44,332 nt of DNA from Candidatus Acidiferrales bacterium. GTDB taxonomy: Bacteria > Acidobacteriota > Terriglobia > Acidiferrales > UBA7541. Below, piece after piece: positions 26,667 to 33,303 of this stretch. The DNA lies in NCBI GenBank assembly GCA_030038275.1, contig JASHPG010000097.1, positions 1 through 44,332 on the forward strand, read 5' to 3'. The translations under genes were made by a program, and so were the position numbers. The notes under the pieces were generated by a model, which was not told the DNA's origin, searched no databases, and saw only the letters and a program-made list of their open reading frames with translations. Positions within the stretch are counted from its first letter, which is position 1. Every line of letters starts with the position of its first letter.

Positions 26667-26933
26667 ATGAGCATTCTTGGATGGCTTGTCGCGCGAGTGG
26701 GACGATGGTTGATGCCGGCCGACCGCCATGAATTCGAAGTGGTTCAGCCGTTCGCCGTCAGGTCGGCCATTTCGGATACCGAGCGGATATTCAATCCCGG
26801 CGAAAAAGTCATGTGCGAGGAGCCCGGCGCTTCGCCGGTCATGCTCAAGGTTGGCGGCGCGTTCTTCTTGGTGGACCGCTCCGTTTTTACCGAGCATTGC
26901 AAGCCCGCAAAATCAGCCCGCAAGGCCGCCTGA
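26667..26933 (+). CDS. Small protein of unknown function, paralogue of the next gene
   Basis: An 88-residue protein nine bases after the DUF4175 gene, preceded by GGGGACAAGC. The first 18 residues are amphipathic (ILGWLVARVGRWLM). The rest is a small beta-rich domain: FEVVQPFAV, RIFNPGEKVMCEE, MLKVGGAFFLVDRSVFTEHCK. The same pattern recurs in the protein at 27014 (YEVFAPFVA, RKFQPGETVLYDD, FLLDSSTFEQCCK), so the two are tandem paralogues. I do not recognise a named family. Its position suggests it is the last gene of the MoxR transcript. Confidence 0.65.
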   Translation: MSILGWLVARVGRWLMPADRHEFEVVQPFAVRSAISDTERIFNPGEKVMCEEPGASPVMLKVGGAFFLVDRSVFTEHCKPAKSARKAA

Positions 26934-27013
26934 GCGAGTGCCACGTCCACGCGCCGCGCCAATGGCCCTGCACCTTGTCAGCCCAGGAAAGCATCTAGCC
27001 AGTGAGGGCATCT

Positions 27014-27223
27014 ATGACACTGGCCTACGAAGTCTTCGCGCCGTTTGTCGCGACCGAAGCTGCTTCGGGCAAGGAACGCAAGTTTCAGCCCGGCGAAACC
27101 GTTCTCTACGACGATTCGCAGCGCGAGCCGACCGTCACCATCGAATTCCAGGATTCCCAATTTCTCCTCGATTCCTCCACCTTCGAGCAGTGCTGCAAAT
27201 TCAGGGACCAAACCATCGCCTGA
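27014..27223 (+). CDS. Small protein of unknown function, paralogue of the previous gene
   Basis: A 69-residue protein. ATG 27014 is chosen because GAGGG lies six bases upstream; a GTG at 27002 would add four residues. The domain aligns almost end to end with residues 23-80 of the 26667 product: F/YEV-x-x-PF, the turn F-x-PGE-x-V, and the C-terminal F-L-x-D-x-S-x-F-x-x-CK. It lacks the first protein's amphipathic N-terminus, so this one should be fully soluble. Two adjacent Cys sit near the end. Tandem duplication followed by divergence explains the pair; function is unknown. Confidence 0.65.
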   Translation: MTLAYEVFAPFVATEAASGKERKFQPGETVLYDDSQREPTVTIEFQDSQFLLDSSTFEQCCKFRDQTIA

Positions 27224-27227
27224 GGTT

Positions 27228-27264
27228 CCCCGGGAATGCCGATCTCCTGATAGCCGGCCTGCGG
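27228..27264. repeat. Dispersed 37-bp repeat, decayed copy
   Basis: These 37 bases match 28881-28917 at 30 positions without gaps, including an unbroken GCCGATCTCC. The inverted-repeat arms that are perfect in the other copy are partly lost here. It lies in the 124-base gap between the small protein and the metallo-hydrolase. Probably a short, genome-dispersed intergenic element. Confidence 0.5.
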
Positions 27265-27347
27265 CTTTTCCCAGGCAGCCGCTTGCGCGAAGCGGACTGG
27301 CGTGATACACGGAATGGGAACTTAGCCTCCGTAAACTGGAGCACGCC

Positions 27348-28313
27348 ATGAGTTCTCCCAGAGAAGCAACGGCCGCGGCCCACCACGCAAGTTCGGCTGC
27401 GGCGTCCATCGAATCGACGGCCGAATCAACTCACGATTACCGCAAGGGCGAATCGCGCATCCGGCGCTGGCAGGTGGGAGACGTCAAAGTCACCAGCATC
27501 ATGGAGTCGGCCGAGGCGATTCCCTGGTCGCCGCAGTACCCGCCGGAAACCGCCGGTCACTGGAAGAAATACGACTGGCTCGTGCCGCGCTACGTCACGC
27601 CCGCCGGCCAGATCATCATGGCGGTGCAGGCGTTCGTGCTCGAAGCGGGCGGCCAGCGGATCGTCGTGGACACCTGCGTGGGTAACAGCAAGGAGCGCGA
27701 AATCCCGCACTGCTCCGGCCTGCAGACCGCTTTCCTGGAAGACATGTCCTCAGCCGGCTTCCCGCCCCAGACGATCGACGTCGTCCTGTGCACGCACCTG
27801 CATTTCGATCACGTGGGCTGGAACACGCGCCTGGTGGATGGCCGCTGGACGCCTACTTTTCCTCGCGCGAGTTATCTTTTCGGACGCCGCGAATGGGAAT
27901 ACTGCGAAACGCTCCTCAGGGACAAAACTCTCGACGTGCGGCACATTCTCGATTCCGTCCAGCCCGTACTCGATGCCGGCCTCGCGGACCTGGTGGACGA
28001 GCACCATCGCCTTTCCGGCGAGTTGTGGCTGGAGCCGTCGCACGGCCACACGCCGGGGCATGTAAGCCTCCATATTTCGTCGCGCGGGCAGGAGGCCATC
28101 GTCACCGGCGACGTGTTCCATAACCCGATCCAGATCGCCGAGCCGGAAATATGTTCGATGATGTGCGTCGATAAAGAAATGTCGCGCAACACACGGCGAG
28201 AGATGCTTGCCCGCTACGGAGATAAACCAACCCGCCTGATTGCCGTCCATTTCAACGATCCAGTCGGCCACATCGTCCGCGACACCAACAACTGGCGCTT
28301 TTCCTCCGAGTAA
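27348..28313 (+). CDS. MBL-fold metallo-hydrolase
   Basis: A 321-residue cytoplasmic enzyme (no signal peptide; the first 30 residues are low in complexity and Ala/Ser-rich, so a later start is possible). The metal motif THLHFDHVGW (about 144-153) is the HxHxDH signature. It is followed by the downstream His in EPSHGHTPGH and the bridging Asp in IVTGDVFHNP, with a last His in IAVHFNDPVGH. All ligands for two metal ions are present. The overall pattern resembles the quorum-quenching lactonase and MBL-hydrolase group, but the substrate cannot be read from sequence. The neighbours give no pathway clue; short repeats flank it. Confidence 0.88.
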   Translation: MSSPREATAAAHHASSAAASIESTAESTHDYRKGESRIRRWQVGDVKVTSIMESAEAIPWSPQYPPETAGHWKKYDWLVPRYVTPAGQIIMAVQAFVLEAGGQRIVVDTCVGNSKEREIPHCSGLQTAFLEDMSSAGFPPQTIDVVLCTHLHFDHVGWNTRLVDGRWTPTFPRASYLFGRREWEYCETLLRDKTLDVRHILDSVQPVLDAGLADLVDEHHRLSGELWLEPSHGHTPGHVSLHISSRGQEAIVTGDVFHNPIQIAEPEICSMMCVDKEMSRNTRREMLARYGDKPTRLIAVHFNDPVGHIVRDTNNWRFSSE

Positions 28314-28449
28314 TCCTGCTCAGCGAAATTGCACCTTGCCCGCTTGGCGCCTCGGTCTGGCTCGCCGCTAACGCTTATTCCCATGGGGAGTCAAACAGGA
28401 GCAGTTCCCATTTTGGAGGGGCGAACACCGCCCGGCGTAGGAGGTTGAG

Positions 28450-28815
28450 ATGAGAAAGCTCCTGATCGTAACCGCGCTGATCCTGTTACCCACCGCTCCG
28501 GTTTGGGCGCCGTCCGCGAACGCTCAGACCGGCAACATGACAGACGTCTGCGCCGTGCCGGCGCATTTTCAGGTTAGAAACCTCAACATGACGGGCGGCC
28601 GAGGCCGCGCCCACACGTTCTCATACCGGCCAGGATCTTTCTTCGGGGACATCTCCGCGCAAGAAGCTCCGTCCGGGAATGGCTCTATGAACCTCGCTCT
28701 AACCGGCAACGGCTACGTGATGGTTCAGTGCGGCCACCTGTTCGTCACTCACCTTCGCTGCCGGGAAGCCGTTGGGGGCATCTCGTGCTACCAACCCGCC
28801 GGCTCCGGTAACTGA
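28450..28815 (+). CDS. Small secreted protein of unknown function
   Basis: A 121-residue protein with a textbook signal peptide (MRKLLIVTALILLPTAPVWA, cleavage probably near NAQT, residue 26). GGAGG at 28440-28444 sits five bases before the ATG, a strong start. The mature part is about 95 residues, Gly-rich, with four Cys (DVCAV, VQCGH, LRCRE, ISCYQ), possibly two disulfides in the periplasm. I do not recognise the family and see no lipobox. Confidence 0.7.
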   Translation: MRKLLIVTALILLPTAPVWAPSANAQTGNMTDVCAVPAHFQVRNLNMTGGRGRAHTFSYRPGSFFGDISAQEAPSGNGSMNLALTGNGYVMVQCGHLFVTHLRCREAVGGISCYQPAGSGN

Positions 28816-28880
28816 CAAGACCGTGCCGCGCGTAATAGAAGTCAGCATGTGCGCCCGCTTTTAGTATTGCCACTTGGCCT

Positions 28881-28917
28881 TCCCGGGACCGCCGATCTCC
28901 CGATCGGCGGCCTGTGG
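28881..28917. repeat. Dispersed 37-bp repeat with a perfect 9-4-9 inverted repeat
   Basis: CCGCCGATC (28889-28897) and GATCGGCGG (28902-28910) are perfect reverse complements around TCCC. The 37-base unit aligns with 27228-27264 at 30 positions. There is no T-run after it, so a terminator role is unlikely. Confidence 0.55.
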
Positions 28918-28964
28918 GCCGAAGACGGCCGCCAATGCGCGGCGGCGCGTTAAACGTCAGATCC

Positions 28965-28980
28965 GCACAGCATGCTGTGC
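28965..28980. repeat. 16-base perfect palindrome, copy 1
   Basis: GCACAGCATGCTGTGC is self-complementary. The identical 16-mer occurs at 37022-37037, and both copies are followed by a similar CCTACGC within four bases. It lies between genes in both places, which suggests a dispersed palindromic element rather than a site tied to one gene. Confidence 0.6.
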
Positions 28981-29210
28981 CCCCTACGCCTGCCTTGCGT
29001 GTGAGCCGAAGCGCACAGCCCCTGCGGAACAAAAGCCGCGAACTGGATTCGCTCGGCGAGGCTTTGCCGCTAGCTGCGCCGAGACAATGCGCTGCCGTAT
29101 TGGCTGGAGCGGATGCGTCAGGCGCGCTAGTACGAGAAGAGCGGCGAAGCCGAGGAATCAGAGTGATGCGCAGACTTGCCGGGAGGCTCCTTTTCACATA
29201 GAGTGGGGCA

Positions 29211-29435
29211 ATGAGCTATTCCGATCTCATCACTATTGAGCCCGGTAAACGAGGCGGCAAGCCGTGCATTCGTGGCTTGCGCATCACGGTTTACGACGTT
29301 CTCGAATACCTGGCCAGCGGGATGGCCCAAGAGGAAATTCTGCGGCAGTTCCCGTATCTCACAAGAGAAGACATCCAGGCATGCTTGGCGTTCGCGGCTG
29401 ACCGCGAGCGCAAATTGGAAATTTCGCGCGCGTGA
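29211..29435 (+). CDS. DUF433 antitoxin-like protein
   Basis: A 74-residue DUF433 protein. The family pattern is clear: ITIEPGKRGGKPCIRGLRITVYDVLEYL (seen as PGKRGGKPCIRGLRI and VYDVLEYLASGMAQEEIL), then FPYLTREDIQACLAFAADRE. DUF433 proteins are small helix-turn-helix proteins usually coded just before a PIN-like toxin, as here; they are thought to neutralise it and repress the pair. A GTGGGG stretch precedes the ATG. The stop lies inside the GTGA that starts the next gene, giving tight coupling. Confidence 0.9.
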   Translation: MSYSDLITIEPGKRGGKPCIRGLRITVYDVLEYLASGMAQEEILRQFPYLTREDIQACLAFAADRERKLEISRA

Positions 29436-29782
29436 AGCTTCTTTTTGACGAGAATCTCTCGCCACGCTTACCCGGATTGCTGGCCGATGTCTATCCGGAT
29501 TCGGCGCATGTCCATGATTGCGGACTGGGAAGCGCGGACGATGAGGCTGTCTGGAGGTACGCCAGAAACGGGAACTTCTCGATCGTGTCCAAAGACTCCG
29601 ACTTCCAGGAACGAAGCGTGCTGCGTGGCTATCCGCCCAAGGTCGTATGGCTTCGTGCCGCCAATTGCACAACAGCTGAAATCGAGAGCCTTCTAAGGAC
29701 AGCGCAGCCGATCATCACACGGTTTATCAATGAGGACGAAGAGTCCTGCCTGCTGCTCGCGCCTCACCCGAAATCCATGTAA
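29432..29782 (+). CDS. DUF5615 PIN-like protein, probable toxin
   Basis: A 116-residue protein starting with GTG at 29432, overlapping the antitoxin stop by four bases. It has the DUF5615 PIN-like layout: LLFDENLSPRL at the N-terminus (Asp6 and Glu7 as metal ligands), HVHDCGLGSADDEAVW in the middle, and FSIVSKDSDFQER with a second acidic cluster. VVWLRAANCTT follows. PIN-like proteins are Mg-dependent ribonucleases. Together with DUF433 it forms a type II toxin-antitoxin-like module. Activity has rarely been tested for this family, so toxin is the expected role, not a shown one. Confidence 0.88.
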   Translation: MKLLFDENLSPRLPGLLADVYPDSAHVHDCGLGSADDEAVWRYARNGNFSIVSKDSDFQERSVLRGYPPKVVWLRAANCTTAEIESLLRTAQPIITRFINEDEESCLLLAPHPKSM

Positions 29783-29856
29783 GCCACGAGACCACGGCGC
29801 TGCGCCAGTGGGTTTGCGTTGGCAAGAACGCACGCGATAAGCCTAAGCCGGTCGGC

Positions 29857-30129
29857 GTGACCATCTTATATCTCAGAAATGACCCGGAGACTTGGAATTT
29901 GGCTGACGAGATATTCCGGGCGCTCCACGATGCGCAATGGCCTGTGGCTTTTCCCGAGCCGATTCCACCGAGTCAGTCGGAACTTTTTTCGCATTTTCCT
30001 TTGGTGGAAAGCGTGAGGGGGAACTCGTACGGCGGCGTCTCAGTTGTGACGGGTGACGAAATGAAGATCCCTTTTGGGGAGGATAGTCCCCTGGCGGAGC
30101 ACTGGTTGTGGCCTTCATATCATCGCTAA
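29857..30129 (+). CDS. Hypothetical protein, possibly a gene remnant
   Basis: A 90-residue frame from a GTG at 29857. No ribosome binding site is visible. The frame is open upstream to before 29790 without a better start, and the sequence there (RQWVCVGKNA, then RDKPKPVGV) reads like protein rather than noise. The pattern ILYLRNDPETWNLADEIFRALHDAQWPV...SYGGVSVVTG resembles the C-terminal sensory-like domain of acidobacterial membrane proteins of unknown function, which usually have N-terminal transmembrane helices. Those helices are missing here. It may be a decayed fragment. I hold this loosely. Confidence 0.35.
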   Translation: MTILYLRNDPETWNLADEIFRALHDAQWPVAFPEPIPPSQSELFSHFPLVESVRGNSYGGVSVVTGDEMKIPFGEDSPLAEHWLWPSYHR

Positions 30130-30228
30130 AGCACTGCCTGTTGGAGAACACTGTCACCGCCTGTACCGCGCGTACGAATTGCTGATGCCGATCTCCCGCG
30201 CGATATCCAAAATTCTCCGCTTCTGGCG

Positions 30229-30257
30229 TTGCATAACCTAAAGACCCCTGCTACACT
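30229..30257 (+). promoter_or_regulatory. Promoter of the SUF operon
   Basis: TTGCAT (30229-30234), a 17-base spacer, and TACACT (30252-30257) make a plausible sigma-70 promoter. Transcription would start near 30264, inside the palindromic operator that follows, which suits repression by the Rrf2 protein coded next. Confidence 0.55.
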
Positions 30258-30262
30258 AAATC

Positions 30263-30279
30263 AGGACCGAAATGGTCCT
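30263..30279. promoter_or_regulatory. Palindromic operator, probable Rrf2/SufR site
   Basis: AGGACC (30263-30268), GAAAT, GGTCCT (30274-30279) is a perfect 6-5-6 palindrome that begins five bases after the -10 box. Rrf2-family regulators of iron-sulfur genes bind short palindromes of this kind. The site lies 34 bases before the rrf2 start, so autoregulation of the whole operon is the likely logic. Confidence 0.6.
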
Positions 30280-30312
30280 ATATGTGTTAGCGTGAATTGG
30301 GGCCTTTGAGGC

Positions 30313-30897
30313 ATGGTAAGGCTAGGCAAATTAACGGACTACGGGCTGGTGCTGATGACCTGCATGGCACGGAGCCATGGGTCATCGCTAAGCGGCTCGT
30401 TTACCTCGTCCGTGCGCGGCTCGCTTGGCTCGTCGGGTGCGTCGTCGTTGCACAACTCGCCTGCCTCGCCGTTGCCGCACGACTCGCCAGCCTCATCCTT
30501 GCGCACAGCGCGCGACTTGGCGGCCGAAACCAAGCTGCCCGTTTCGACGGTCAGCAAGCTCCTGAAGCATCTTTTGCAGAGCGGCCTTTTGACTTCTCAT
30601 CGCGGCACGAAGGGCGGCTACCTGCTGGCGCGCAATCCGCACGAAATTTCGGTGCTGGAGGTTATCGCCGCCGTCGAGGGACCGATGGCGCTCACGGAGT
30701 GCAGCACGGACGTTTCCGGCCTGTGCCAGATCGAGCCTTGCTGCCCGATCAAAACCAATCAGCGCATCATCAACCAGGCGTTACGGGGAGTGCTCGAAAA
30801 GGTGATGCTCTCCGATCTCGCGAACCCCATGCAGCTCACCAGCATCAAGGACGCGCACGGCCGGATCGTGCCGATGATCGCGTCCAGCATTCAATGA
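30313..30897 (+). CDS. Rrf2-family iron-sulfur regulator with a Ser-rich insertion
   Basis: A 194-residue winged-helix regulator. The N-terminal helix MVRLGKLTDYGLVLMTCMAR and the recognition part (ARDLAAETKLPVSTVSKLLK, then SHRGTKGGYLLARNP) are typical of Rrf2. Cysteines in the CSTDVSGLCQIEPCCPI segment could hold an iron-sulfur cluster, as in SufR/IscR. Unusually, about 44 residues (21-64), roughly 17 of them Ser, are inserted between the first helix and the second. Family members have about 10 residues there. The coding DNA is a degenerate CTCG/GTCG repeat. The regulator heads the SUF operon, and 27 bases separate it from sufB. It would be expected to sense cluster status and repress at the upstream palindrome. 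Confidence 0.88.
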   Translation: MVRLGKLTDYGLVLMTCMARSHGSSLSGSFTSSVRGSLGSSGASSLHNSPASPLPHDSPASSLRTARDLAAETKLPVSTVSKLLKHLLQSGLLTSHRGTKGGYLLARNPHEISVLEVIAAVEGPMALTECSTDVSGLCQIEPCCPIKTNQRIINQALRGVLEKVMLSDLANPMQLTSIKDAHGRIVPMIASSIQ

Positions 30898-30924
30898 GGG
30901 GCATTCGATGAAGGGAAGCATTCA

Positions 30925-32382
30925 ATGAGTTCGAATACCGACACGATTCGCGAACTGGCCCAGCAGGAGTACAAATGGGGCTTCGTTACGAATATCGAAC
31001 AGGAAAGCGCGCCGCGCGGCCTGAATGAAGACATTATCCGCTTCATCTCCGCCAAAAAAGATGAGCCGGAGTTCATGCTCGAATGGCGGCTGCGCGCCTA
31101 TCGCCACTGGGCTTCTCTTGAAAAGGCGCAGGCCGAGCCCAAGTGGGCCAACGTCCATTACGATCCCATCGACTATCAGGACATCATCTATTACTCGGCG
31201 CCGAAGCAGAAGCCGAACCTGAAGAGCCTCGACGAGATCGATCCGGAAATCCGCCGCACCTATGAAAAGCTGGGCATCCCGCTGGCCGAACAGAAGATGC
31301 TCGCGGGCGTGGCCGTCGATGCCGTGTTCGATAGCGTCTCCGTCGCGACCACCTTCAAGGCCAAGCTCGCCGAAGCGGGTGTGATCTTCTGCTCGTTTTC
31401 CGAAGCGGTGCGCGAGCATCCGGAACTGGTGAAAAAATATCTCGGGTCTGTGGTCCCGTACACGGACAACTTCTTTGCCGCGCTCAACGCCGCGGTCTTC
31501 AGCGACGGCTCTTTCTGTTACGTCCCCAAGAGCGTGAAGTGTCCCATGGAGCTTTCCACTTATTTCCGCATCAACGCCGCGGAAACGGGCCAGTTCGAAC
31601 GCACGTTGATCGTCGCCGACGAAGGCGCTTCGGTCAGCTACCTCGAAGGCTGCACGGCTCCCATTCGCGATACCAATCAATTGCACGCCGCCGTGGTTGA
31701 GCTGGTCGCGCTCGATAACGCGCAGATCAAGTACTCCACGGTCCAAAATTGGTATCCCGGTGATAAGAACGGAAAGGGCGGCATCTACAATTTCGTCACC
31801 AAGCGCGGCAAATGTGCCGGACGCAATTCCAAGATTTCCTGGACGCAGGTCGAAACTGGCTCGGCGATCACATGGAAATATCCCAGCTGCATTTTGCAGG
31901 GAGATAACTCCGTCGGTGAATTTTATTCCGTCGCGCTAACCAACAATTTCCAGCAGGCCGATACCGGCACGAAGATGATCCACATCGGCAAAAACACGCG
32001 CAGCACCATCGTGTCCAAGGGCATCTCCGCCGGCCACGGGCAGAACACCTATCGCGGCATGGTGCGCATCCTGAAAAACGCCGAGGGCGCCCGAAATTAC
32101 ACCCAGTGCGATTCCCTGCTGATCGGCGACAAGTGCGGCGCGCATACGTTCCCGTACATCGAAGTGAAGAATTCCACGGCGCGCATGGAGCACGAGGCGT
32201 CCACGTCGAAAATCGGCGAGGATCAGCTTTTCTACATTCGCCAACGCGGGCTGAAGACCGAGGACGCCGTCTCCATGGTCGTCAACGGCTTCTGCAAGCG
32301 CGTGTTCCGCGAGCTGCCCATGGAGTTCGCCGTCGAGGCCCAAAAGCTCCTAAGCGTCAGCCTCGAAGGGAGCGTCGGATGA
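30925..32382 (+). CDS. sufB: SufB, Fe-S cluster scaffold subunit
   Basis: A 485-residue protein matching SufB along its length: [12 protein letters not shown] near the N-terminus, [37 protein letters not shown], the beta-helix core ([31 protein letters not shown]) and the C-terminal [20 protein letters not shown]. SufB forms the SufBC2D complex in the cytoplasm, on which clusters are built. The conserved Cys in YLEGCTAP and in [17 protein letters not shown] are present. The stop overlaps the start of a small open frame (ATGA at 32379). Confidence 0.96.
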   Translation: MSSNTDTIRELAQQEYKWGFVTNIEQESAPRGLNEDIIRFISAKKDEPEFMLEWRLRAYRHWASLEKAQAEPKWANVHYDPIDYQDIIYYSAPKQKPNLKSLDEIDPEIRRTYEKLGIPLAEQKMLAGVAVDAVFDSVSVATTFKAKLAEAGVIFCSFSEAVREHPELVKKYLGSVVPYTDNFFAALNAAVFSDGSFCYVPKSVKCPMELSTYFRINAAETGQFERTLIVADEGASVSYLEGCTAPIRDTNQLHAAVVELVALDNAQIKYSTVQNWYPGDKNGKGGIYNFVTKRGKCAGRNSKISWTQVETGSAITWKYPSCILQGDNSVGEFYSVALTNNFQQADTGTKMIHIGKNTRSTIVSKGISAGHGQNTYRGMVRILKNAEGARNYTQCDSLLIGDKCGAHTFPYIEVKNSTARMEHEASTSKIGEDQLFYIRQRGLKTEDAVSMVVNGFCKRVFRELPMEFAVEAQKLLSVSLEGSVG

Positions 32383-32540
32383 ACCCCTCAGCCAATAAGT
32401 GCGGGTTTTTGTTTCGCTTTTCTTTCGCAAATTTCGCGCGCCAAGGGCGGAACAGCCAATCGACCTTTGATGCCTCTAAGTTGTTGAAAATAGACGCCCG
32501 GCCACTACCAAGGGCGGAACGTCCCGGTGCATCTCAATGA
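32379..32540 (+). CDS. Small open frame bridging sufB and sufC
   Basis: A 53-residue frame whose ATG lies in the sufB stop (ATGA) and whose stop lies in the sufC start (ATGA), so it connects the two genes by coupled translation. The product is basic and has no recognisable domain (begins [10 protein letters not shown], ends ERPGASQ). The DNA holds a direct repeat, CCAAGGGCGGAAC, at 32441-32453 and 32508-32520. It may be a real small protein, or just an insertion that keeps an open frame so that ribosomes reach sufC. Conservation would decide. Confidence 0.35.
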   Translation: MNPSANKCGFLFRFSFANFARQGRNSQSTFDASKLLKIDARPLPRAERPGASQ

Positions 32541-33298
32541 GCGTCCTGGAAATCAAAAATCTGCACGTTCGCGTTGACGGAAACGAGATCCTCAAGGGCG
32601 TGAACCTACGCCTCGACGCCGGCCAGGTCCACTCCATTATGGGCCCGAATGGCTCCGGCAAGAGCACCCTCGCCCAAGTCCTGGCCCGCCGCGAAAGCTA
32701 CGACGTGACCCAAGGCGAAGTCCTCTTCGACGGCAAGGATCTGCTGGCGATGAAGCCGGAAGACGCCGCCTGCGAAGGCCTCTTTCTCGCCTTCCAGTAT
32801 CCCGTCGAAATCCCCGGCGTCAGCAACGCCTATTTCTTGAGGTCCGCCGTCAACGCCGTCCGCAAGTATCGCGGCCAGGACGAAATGGACGCCATGGATT
32901 TTCTTCCCAAGCTGCGCGAAAAGATGAAGCTGCTGGAAATGGACGAAAAGTTCCTCAATCGCTCCGTAAACGAAGCGTTTTCCGGCGGCGAAAAGAAGCG
33001 CAATGAAATTCTGCAGATGGCGGTGCTCGAACCCAAGCTCGCTATTCTCGATGAAACCGATTCGGGCCTGGATATCGACGCGCTCAAGGTCGTCGCCAAC
33101 GGCGTGAACGCTATGCGCAGCCCGGACCGCGCGTTTCTCGTCGTCACGCACTACCAGCGCCTTCTGAACTACATCGTTCCCGACCGCGTGCACGTGCTCG
33201 TCAATGGCCGCATCGTCCGCTCCGGCGGGCCGGAACTCGCCCTCCAACTCGAAGAATCGGGATATGCCAGCGTCGGCAGTGCTGCGGGCGCCGCGTAA
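32537..33298 (+). CDS. sufC: SufC, ATPase of the Fe-S assembly complex
   Basis: A 253-residue ABC-type ATPase. Walker A is GPNGSGKST (about 36-44), the signature is FSGGEKKRNEI (about 148-158) and Walker B is LAILDETDSGLD (about 168-179), with His in VVTHYQRLL. The FSGGEKKR signature is specific to SufC rather than transporter ATPases. It drives conformational changes in SufB-SufD. It starts inside the stop of the small frame upstream; sufD starts five bases after its stop. Confidence 0.96.
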   Translation: MSVLEIKNLHVRVDGNEILKGVNLRLDAGQVHSIMGPNGSGKSTLAQVLARRESYDVTQGEVLFDGKDLLAMKPEDAACEGLFLAFQYPVEIPGVSNAYFLRSAVNAVRKYRGQDEMDAMDFLPKLREKMKLLEMDEKFLNRSVNEAFSGGEKKRNEILQMAVLEPKLAILDETDSGLDIDALKVVANGVNAMRSPDRAFLVVTHYQRLLNYIVPDRVHVLVNGRIVRSGGPELALQLEESGYASVGSAAGAA

Positions 33299-33303
33299 GG
33301 GAA

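Larger units (their letters stand above)
28816..29210. other. Gene-free stretch with palindromic repeats
   Basis: About 395 bases with no supported gene. It contains the intact 37-bp repeat (28881-28917) and the 16-base palindrome (28965-28980), both described separately, plus a further GC-rich inverted repeat, GCCGCC near 28930 with GGCGGC near 28941. Open frames on both strands across it (for example 28874-29239 plus) have no ribosome binding site and no domain. It probably represents a mosaic of intergenic repeat elements ahead of the toxin-antitoxin-like pair. Confidence 0.5.
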
